Source: Datisca glomerata | Lineage: Eukaryota; Streptophyta; Magnoliopsida; Cucurbitales; Datiscaceae | NCBI GenBank assembly: GCA_003255025.1 | Contig: QANY01002227.1 | Span: 979,501-1,043,500, forward strand | Reading direction: 5' to 3' | DNA length: 64,000 bases | Part shown: positions 57,937 to 64,000 of the stretch, one piece after another | How the letters are laid out: every line of letters begins with the position of its first letter | Position numbering within the stretch: the stretch's first letter is position 1 | Notes under the pieces: model-generated | The model's database searches: none | What the model saw: the letters and a program-made list of their open reading frames with translations, nothing else | What the model was told of the DNA's origin: nothing | Made by a program: the position numbers and the translations under genes

Positions 57937-58658
57937 TGTTATGAGTGTCTTTTCAACCACCAATAACGCAACAACGCGTGTCACGCCATACTAGGAAGCT
58001 CCCGATGTCAGGAAAGAAGTAGAATCGACCTCAACTGATCAGCCTCAAGGAAGCTCGGGTTGCACAGACCCGAGCATACATAAGAAAATAAATCCATGAA
58101 GAGGATTTGGATAGTACCAGCATATGGCCGTCATTGTCCGTCGATAGTAACACTCCAAATGACACTCCCCTTTAAGCCTGAGCATCTCATCGGTCCAATC
58201 GTCATGACAGAATGGCAGGATAGCCTCCGCCTGGTCACCTCAAAGGCACACCGACATTTTATATCAAATGTCACCTCATTTCCATCTTATCAGCGATAGT
58301 CAAGATAAATTTTTGTTCCGAGAAATTTCCCAATACACCTTTGAAGGACTCATGTATAAACATATCTAACAAATTAACACAAGAGGTAGGCCAACTCTCC
58401 CTTAAAGAAATCATGTCAAAAGCATCAACCATCTACTGATTTAGACATCGGAGGCTCTTAAACGGCGCAACCACCCCCCGTTCCCCATCTACAGGGTTTC
58501 GTATTTGTGTTTTGCAGACGTTGAGATCGAGGGAAGCTTTAGCTAAGAGGAAAAACATGAGTACCGTCGCGAGAAGAGAGAGTGCACACGTTACCGCCGT
58601 GGATACCTTCGATCAGAAGAATCAACACGTGTATTGTTGAAGTTTTTTTGCTAAAACA
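57937..58658 (+). repeat. 5' LTR of element B
   Basis: 722 bp, collinear with 62760-63411. It shares LTR text with element A, for example the GTTTCGTATTTGTGTTTTGCAG and GTTGAAGTTTTT endings. Confidence 0.85.
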
Positions 58659-58659
58659 G

Positions 58660-58678
58660 TTGGACCCATCTGTGGGAA
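58660..58678 (+). promoter_or_regulatory. primer-binding site of element B
   Basis: TTGGACCCATCTGTGGGAA resembles the plant gypsy motif TTGGCGCCGTCTGTGGGAA. It begins two bases after the LTR end (CTAAAACA|G). Confidence 0.65.
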
Positions 58679-59402
58679 TGATTGTAAAGTCATCCCCGCC
58701 TCTCCCATAAGGGGAAAATGGTTCCGATAACCTACCCCGACCAATTATGGAAGTCAGGTATAAATGGTAAGATTCACCCTTCCGTTTGTCAGAAAAGGCA
58801 CTTATTGCCCTCCACATGACTACCCAATGAATGAGGAAGGACGCGGTGGTTGTAACCTCTTATACAACTCAGACAAAGAGGAAAGGCGTATCAGCCGCCG
58901 CCTAAGTCATGACGATTTCTTGCATGGAAATAATCACCCCCAGGGAAGACAAGGCCACACCGAAGCCTAACCCCTAGAAGGCCAGGTTCCGCATTGGTGA
59001 GATTTTGGTTGGGGACATCCCCATTAAATAAATGGGGATGGTCAAGACTTTTCACACCAGCCTCTAAGAGAACCAAGCTCTTCACAATGGGGGGCGTGCC
59101 GACATAGCCCCCCCTCACGCGCTCCCGGGTGAAGTAAACAGCACTATAAGGATAGGGGAGCTCGTAACCAGCGCACCACCTGAGGGTCAGCCCCCAAAAG
59201 GAATCCAAAAGGCCGAAATGGTTGGTCGTACTCCCACCATACCGCCAGGAAGAATGGTTCAGGGCAAGTCAACGCTCTCCTCCAAGTAGAGTGCGAAGCT
59301 AGAAGTGTCTTACCGCTGAGGCAAAGATGAAATTCATAGAGGGACGCCTCGACCACGAAGCAAGTTAGAGCTCCCAGATACTCTCATCTCACCAGAGCCG
59401 TC

Positions 59403-61666
59403 TGTTGGGGATTATGTCCTCAAAGCATGTGTATTGACATTTTGATATGAAATTTAAATAGGGTTAAATTTTTCTTATAATTGTTCTTTTAAATTATTGT
59501 TGAATAATTATATAAATTCTGAAAATTTCATATTCATTCATGAGACTATGATATTGTATTAGTACGACAGGGTTAAGATCATAAATAATGAATAAAATTG
59601 TCAGCAACATATTAAAGTATGAAATCTTTAATGAATGGTTGTTAGTACGGTTCACTAAGCATTATGAATGCGTGTGATCTAGATCCAGATCATTGATGTG
59701 GATAGACATCTTCGTGAATGTACTTTATATAATACGATTATATACGGCAGGACTGATGTGAATTAATATTTTTATTAACGTGTCGTTTATCATAAAGATT
59801 TAATACACATTAATTCGATGATCAATATGTAGATCAGCCTGAATCCTAAGTACTCATGAACTCACATGCATGTCTACTGGATCTTTTGATTCACTGGTTA
59901 AGGTCTGTTTGTTAATCAGGCTAGTGACTTTTATTTTGGAGATTCAGTGATGTGGATGGCTGAGGACATGATCGTATACAAGATGTGGAATCTAAGCTTT
60001 CATAACGGATCGTATATCGGTTCCCTTAAATATTAATTCTGAAATTGAATGGTTATTGAGCTCAAATTTATAATAAGATTATAAATTAGGCATTCACTAG
60101 TGGATTAATGGTACTAAAGGATCAAAAGATAATTAGAAGGGTAATATGATAATTTTGACTAGATCCAAGCGAACCAATAATTGGAGGACAGAACTACATG
60201 AAATGATTATGTCAGTGGACTACATGAAAATACTCTTTAAATACATTCTATAATCTCTAAGAATGCAATTTTATTTTTATAGTGGAGTAATAATGAAATT
60301 AATAAATAAGTTTATTTAATTAAATAGTTTAATTAATAATCTGGTTTATTAAAGCTTAGAATTATAGGTCCATGGTCTCCAAGTTAACTCTATATTACGC
60401 TGTCTAGGGTGTGAATATTTCAGGACATGAGAAAATGACAGACTTACAAACATAATTTTTATTCTGGGGCAAGTACATAATTATGAGATACTTATGTGTT
60501 ATTAATTAATTAAAAATTATTTAATTGAATTATATATAGATATATATATATATATATATATTTAAATATAATTTTTTATTATCGATAAGTAAGATAGAAT
60601 ATCTAACTTGAGAAATTAGAAAATTAAATTATTATTAGACAATAATTTAAATCAACTAAATCTGTTATTTATAAAATAACATATAAGTTAATTGATATGG
60701 ATAATCAGATATATTAATTTTGAATTAACTGATATCTAAATAATTATCTAATTAAAATAAATATTTAATTTGCAGTAATTATCACGCATCAATCATTGAT
60801 AAAGTATCAGAAATTGACATGAACTATTGTAATGCCACGTGGCACTACAGTACTGAGTGTGCAACATTGTAGCGCCACGTGGCAGTACAGTGGTGTCGTG
60901 AGGAACAATGCCATGAGGCACTGTGTTGGCTCACAGCACAATGGGCACTGTAGTCGTGCTACAATTGGTAATTTTATAATTAAATATTTTTTTAGTTTAT
61001 CCCTAAAAATTTGATACGCCATTATCTAGAATATATACAGATATTATTCTAATGGCTTAAGTGGTTGAAAGAATAGGAGAGAATCAGTTGATCAGATCAT
61101 CAGTTCGTCAATTAAGAGGTGAATTGAGAACACGATTGATGTCGGAATAGATTTTCTATTGTGATTAAATGTTAATCAAATCTTTAAAAGAATAATCATC
61201 ACGTTCTTTTAGAGAATCGTCTCACGAAAGTCATTCTCAATAAATCTCTAAATCTCATATGTTGAGAAGATCTAGAGACATGAAAAATATCTTTTAATAT
61301 TCTAAGTGATCACACACGTCCTAGTGCGTTGAGGATTGACTTGAAAGATTTTGGTGTAGATCTCGAAATCTATTGATCGTTGGAACGATTTTGTGGGAAC
61401 GGAGGATCGATCGGTTTTTGCAATGACACTTAATATAGACTATAAGTGGTGTATGATTCCTAACCTTATATGTTGTAGATTTAACTTATAAATATATAAT
61501 GGACCCTGACTTATTAAAAAGAGTTTTCAATAAAAGTTTTTATTTGGTTATCATAGCGTTATGTAAGTTTATTTTATTAAAAGACTCAATTTTTATTAAA
61601 AGATAAATTTTTTTAAAGGACACGCGCTTTCACGCTTCCGTCGCGCACACACCGCGATGACCAGCA
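59403..61666 (+). repeat. solo-LTR-like unit X, copy 2, nested in element B
   Basis: 2,264 bp from TGTTGGGGATTATG to ...GATGACCAGCA, flanked by perfect 5 bp duplications CCGTC (59398-59402 and 61667-61671). It has TG...CA ends, no ORF and no second LTR, so it is best read as a solo LTR. It is collinear with 31190-33159. At about 60830-60970 it carries GCCACGTGGCACTACAGT-type tandem modules. Confidence 0.8.
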
Positions 61667-61939
61667 CCGTCAATATCAAAGACTCCCCATAATGCCCCAG
61701 ATCAGAGTGGAAGAAACGGCCCCTGATATAGCTGACACTGAAGTACAAAGACCGTGTGCCCGTCGACACTTGTTAGATAAGAAATTTCCTCTCCCCCTCA
61801 TTTAGTAGTAGTTATATGTTGTCCATTTTCTGGAAAATCTACTTTTTTAGAAAAAAAAATGTGTGGCAGAATTGATTGCTTGTTCGCTATCGTGTAAATC
61901 TCCAAAGGTCGACTCTTCCACCGCATACGACGAACGAAT

Positions 61940-62395
61940 AAATAAAAAGTGATTACTGGCGAGCGCTCTAGCTCGACAGTCGGAATAACTAAAAAGTGAT
62001 GACTAGCGAACGCTCTAGATCGGTAGTTGTGATAAATAAAAAGTGATGACTGGCGAGATAAACAAAAGTGATGACTAGCGAACGCTCTAGCTTGGCAGTC
62101 GGGATAAACAAAAGTGATAACTGGTGGGCACTCTAGTTCGACAGTCAGGATAAACAAAAAGTGATGACTGGTAAATGCACTCTTGCCGATAAGTCAGGAT
62201 TAAACAAAAAGTGGACTGGTAAATGCACTCTAGCCAACCAGTTGGGATTAAACAAAAAGTGATGACTAATAAAAGCACTATATTCGACCAGTCGAGATTA
62301 AATTAAACGTGATGACTGATAAAAGCACTATATTCGTCCAGTCGAGATTAAAAAGAAGATGATGACTGGTATGTCACTCTAACCCACCAGCTTAT
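61940..62395 (+). repeat. class-1 minisatellite (46-50 bp, about ten units) in element B
   Basis: The units read AAAAAGTGATGACTGGCGAG, then CGCTCTAGCTCGACAGTC, then GGGATAAAC. GACTGGCGAGC and GCTCGACAGTC pair with one mismatch, the same hairpin position as in element A but with different stem bases. Confidence 0.85.
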
Positions 62396-62399
62396 ATAT

Positions 62400-62735
62400 C
62401 AACAAAAAAGTGTCTGCCGAGCACTTATTCTCACAAATAGGATCAAGGATCTAGCCAGAGAAGTCACACCTGGTTAGATATCGACAAAAAGGTATTTGTC
62501 GAGCACGCATGCTCGTAGATAGGATCAATGATCTAGCCAGAGCAGGCACGCCTGACTAGATATTGATAAAATAGTGTCTGTCGAGCACTTATTTTCACAG
62601 ACATGATCAAGGATCTAGCTAGAGCAAACACATCTGGCTAGAAATTGACAAAAAGGTGTCAATCGAGCACTCATGCTCGCAGACATGATCAAGGATCTAG
62701 CTAGAGTAGCCATCCTGGCTAGATATCGGAGGATA
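62400..62735 (+). repeat. class-2 minisatellite (~80 bp, four units) in element B
   Basis: The unit layout is the same as element A's class 2 (GTCGAGCAC..., GGATCAAGGATCTAGCCAGA, CCTGGCTAGATATCGACAAA). Units one and three share GAGCACTTATTYTCACA. Units two and four share GAGCACKCATGCTCGYAGA. This is a two-unit period. Confidence 0.85.
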
Positions 62736-62759
62736 CCCAAGTCCTTGACTGGGAGCAAC

Positions 62760-63411
62760 TATTATGGGTGTCTTTTCAGCCATCAATGACATAATGATGC
62801 GTGTCATACCATACTAGGTAGCCCTCGATGTTAGGAAATGAGCAGAACCGACCTCGATTGATCAACCTCAAGGAAGCTCGGGTTACACAAACTCGAGCAT
62901 ACACACCAGTCCAATCGCCGCGGCAAAACGGCAGGATAACCTCCATTTGGTCACCTCATAGGCATACTGACATATAACATATGCCAGCTTTATGTCAAAG
63001 GTCGCATCATTTCCATCTAATCAACGTTAGTCAAGACAAATTTTTGTCCTGGAAAACTCCCCCAACACGTCTTTGAAGACTTTTCCGACATGCATCCTCC
63101 TATACAAGGTCTCAAGTATAAATATATCTAAAAAAGTTAACACAAGAGGTAGGCCAACTCTCCCTTACAGAAACTATGCCAAAATATCGATCATTAGGCA
63201 TTGGAGGCCCTTGGGCGGCGCAACCACCCCCGGTTCCATGTCTACGAGGTTCCTTGTCTATGTTTTGCAAACATTGAGGTCAAGAGAAGTTTTAGCTGGG
63301 AGGAAAAGCACATGTACCGCTGGGAGTAAAGAGCATGCGCAACATTACCGTCACGGATACCTACGGTCAGAAAGATCAACACGTGTATCGTTAAAGTTTT
63401 TTGCTGAAATA
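62760..63411 (+). repeat. 3' LTR of element B
   Basis: 652 bp, collinear with 57937-58658 but with small deletions. It is preceded by the purine-rich TTGACTGGGAGCAAC. Confidence 0.85.
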
Positions 63412-64000
63412 GTATATAATATATATATAGACGGAGAGAGAAAATAATTTGTATAAAATAAATTAGGTATCGTTCTTAGGCATAATATACAAAGAAACTC
63501 TATTTATACAATTTAGTTGTTCTTAGGCATAATATACAAAGAAAACTCTATTTATACAATTTAATTGTTCTCGTTCTTTAACATAATATACAAAGAATAA
63601 TTTGTATGAAAAATAACAATACATTTAACTCAATATTGAATACAACGTAATTGACCCACAAATGAAATAAAATGGTGATAGTATTAATGTTTGGATTTGC
63701 AGGAAGAAAGGAATGATAATATCATTAGTGAATATAATAAAATTGGAGAACAACAAAAATCTGAAGTATTATTCGGCAAGTATAATTCGGATACTAAACG
63801 ATCAAATATTCGATAAAAATTCAGTCACATAATAATTTGGATACTGAAATTAAACGTGTATAATAAATTTTTATTTAAAAAATTCGGTATAAAAAATACG
63901 GATTGCAAACATATGATACATAGAAAAATATATAATAATTATAAGATAAAAGACAAAAGAATCATTCATTACAATAGAAAATCATTAATAATTTCACTAA
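63412..64000. other. AT-rich spacer with ~47 bp tandem repeat
   Basis: A 47 bp unit beginning GTTCTTAGGCATAATATACA and ending ...TATTTATACAATTTA occurs at 63472 and 63519, with a diverged third copy near 63568-63600. The rest is AT-rich with no ORF. Confidence 0.7.

Larger units (their letters stand above)
57937..63411 (+). mobile_element. LARD-type LTR element B, relative of element A, with nested unit X
   Basis: The LTRs are 57937-58658 and 62760-63411 (TGTTATGAGTGTC.../TATTATGGGTGTC... to ...GCTAAAACA/GCTGAAATA). It is flanked by perfect 5 bp duplications GTATA (57932-57936 and 63412-63416). A primer-binding-site-like TTGGACCCATCTGTGGGAA follows the 5' LTR. The interior lacks recognisable coding. 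It holds the nested unit X copy 2, then class-1 and class-2 minisatellite fields in the same order as element A. Confidence 0.9.

Overview
The window is nuclear DNA from a flowering plant, most likely a TE-rich eudicot. It has intron-containing genes with GT-AG splice sites, an angiosperm egg-cell EC1 gene, a plant-type minor-spliceosome protein and FLOWERING LOCUS D. Long AT-rich spacers are packed with nested LTR retrotransposons, a Mutator-like element and a probable Helitron. Nothing in it looks bacterial or organellar.

Genes: (1) an SCPL48/49-type serine carboxypeptidase, nine exons, + strand, 9353-14002; (2) an EC1-like egg-cell-secreted cysteine-rich protein, - strand, 14938-15375; (3) the U11/U12 snRNP 31 kDa protein (RRM plus zinc knuckle), - strand, 16874-17665; (4) a plant BORCS8/MEF2BNB-like protein, + strand, 47772-48569; (5) FLOWERING LOCUS D, an LSD1-type histone demethylase, - strand, 54107-57253, with two small 3' exons that are easy to miss. 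From memory, SCPL49, U11/U12-31K and FLD are consecutive in Arabidopsis (AT3G10410, AT3G10400, AT3G10390). The window therefore appears to keep an ancient gene order that transposons have stretched to nearly 50 kb. The proteins do not form one pathway; the link is positional.

Transposon layout: 1-3302, 5' part of a minus-strand Ty3/gypsy element cut off by the window edge. 3301-8054, a rearranged chain of three LTR copies around a broken gag-pol remnant. 11932-12638, probable Helitron in SCPL intron 5. 17741-21484, MuDR-like element with long terminal inverted repeats, a decayed transposase and an antisense GRF-zinc-finger gene. 23669-29115, LARD-type non-autonomous LTR element with three internal tandem-repeat fields. 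30053-38816, decayed Ty1/copia element with a nested LTR-like unit at about 31190-33159. 39043-45058, a second LARD with perfect target-site duplication (TSD) GATGA. 51261-53524, solo LTR related to the 1-3302 element. 57937-63411, a relative of the 39043 element with perfect TSD GTATA, itself split by a solo-LTR-like insertion at 59403-61666 with perfect TSD CCGTC.

The most unusual signal is in the two related LARDs (39043-45058 and 57937-63411). Neither has a recognisable ORF, yet both carry the same two minisatellite fields in the same order: about 48 bp units, then about 80 bp units. Both unit types fold into hairpins, and some stem changes are compensatory between copies. The ~80 bp field also shows a two-unit higher-order periodicity. 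All coordinates and alignments were made by eye.
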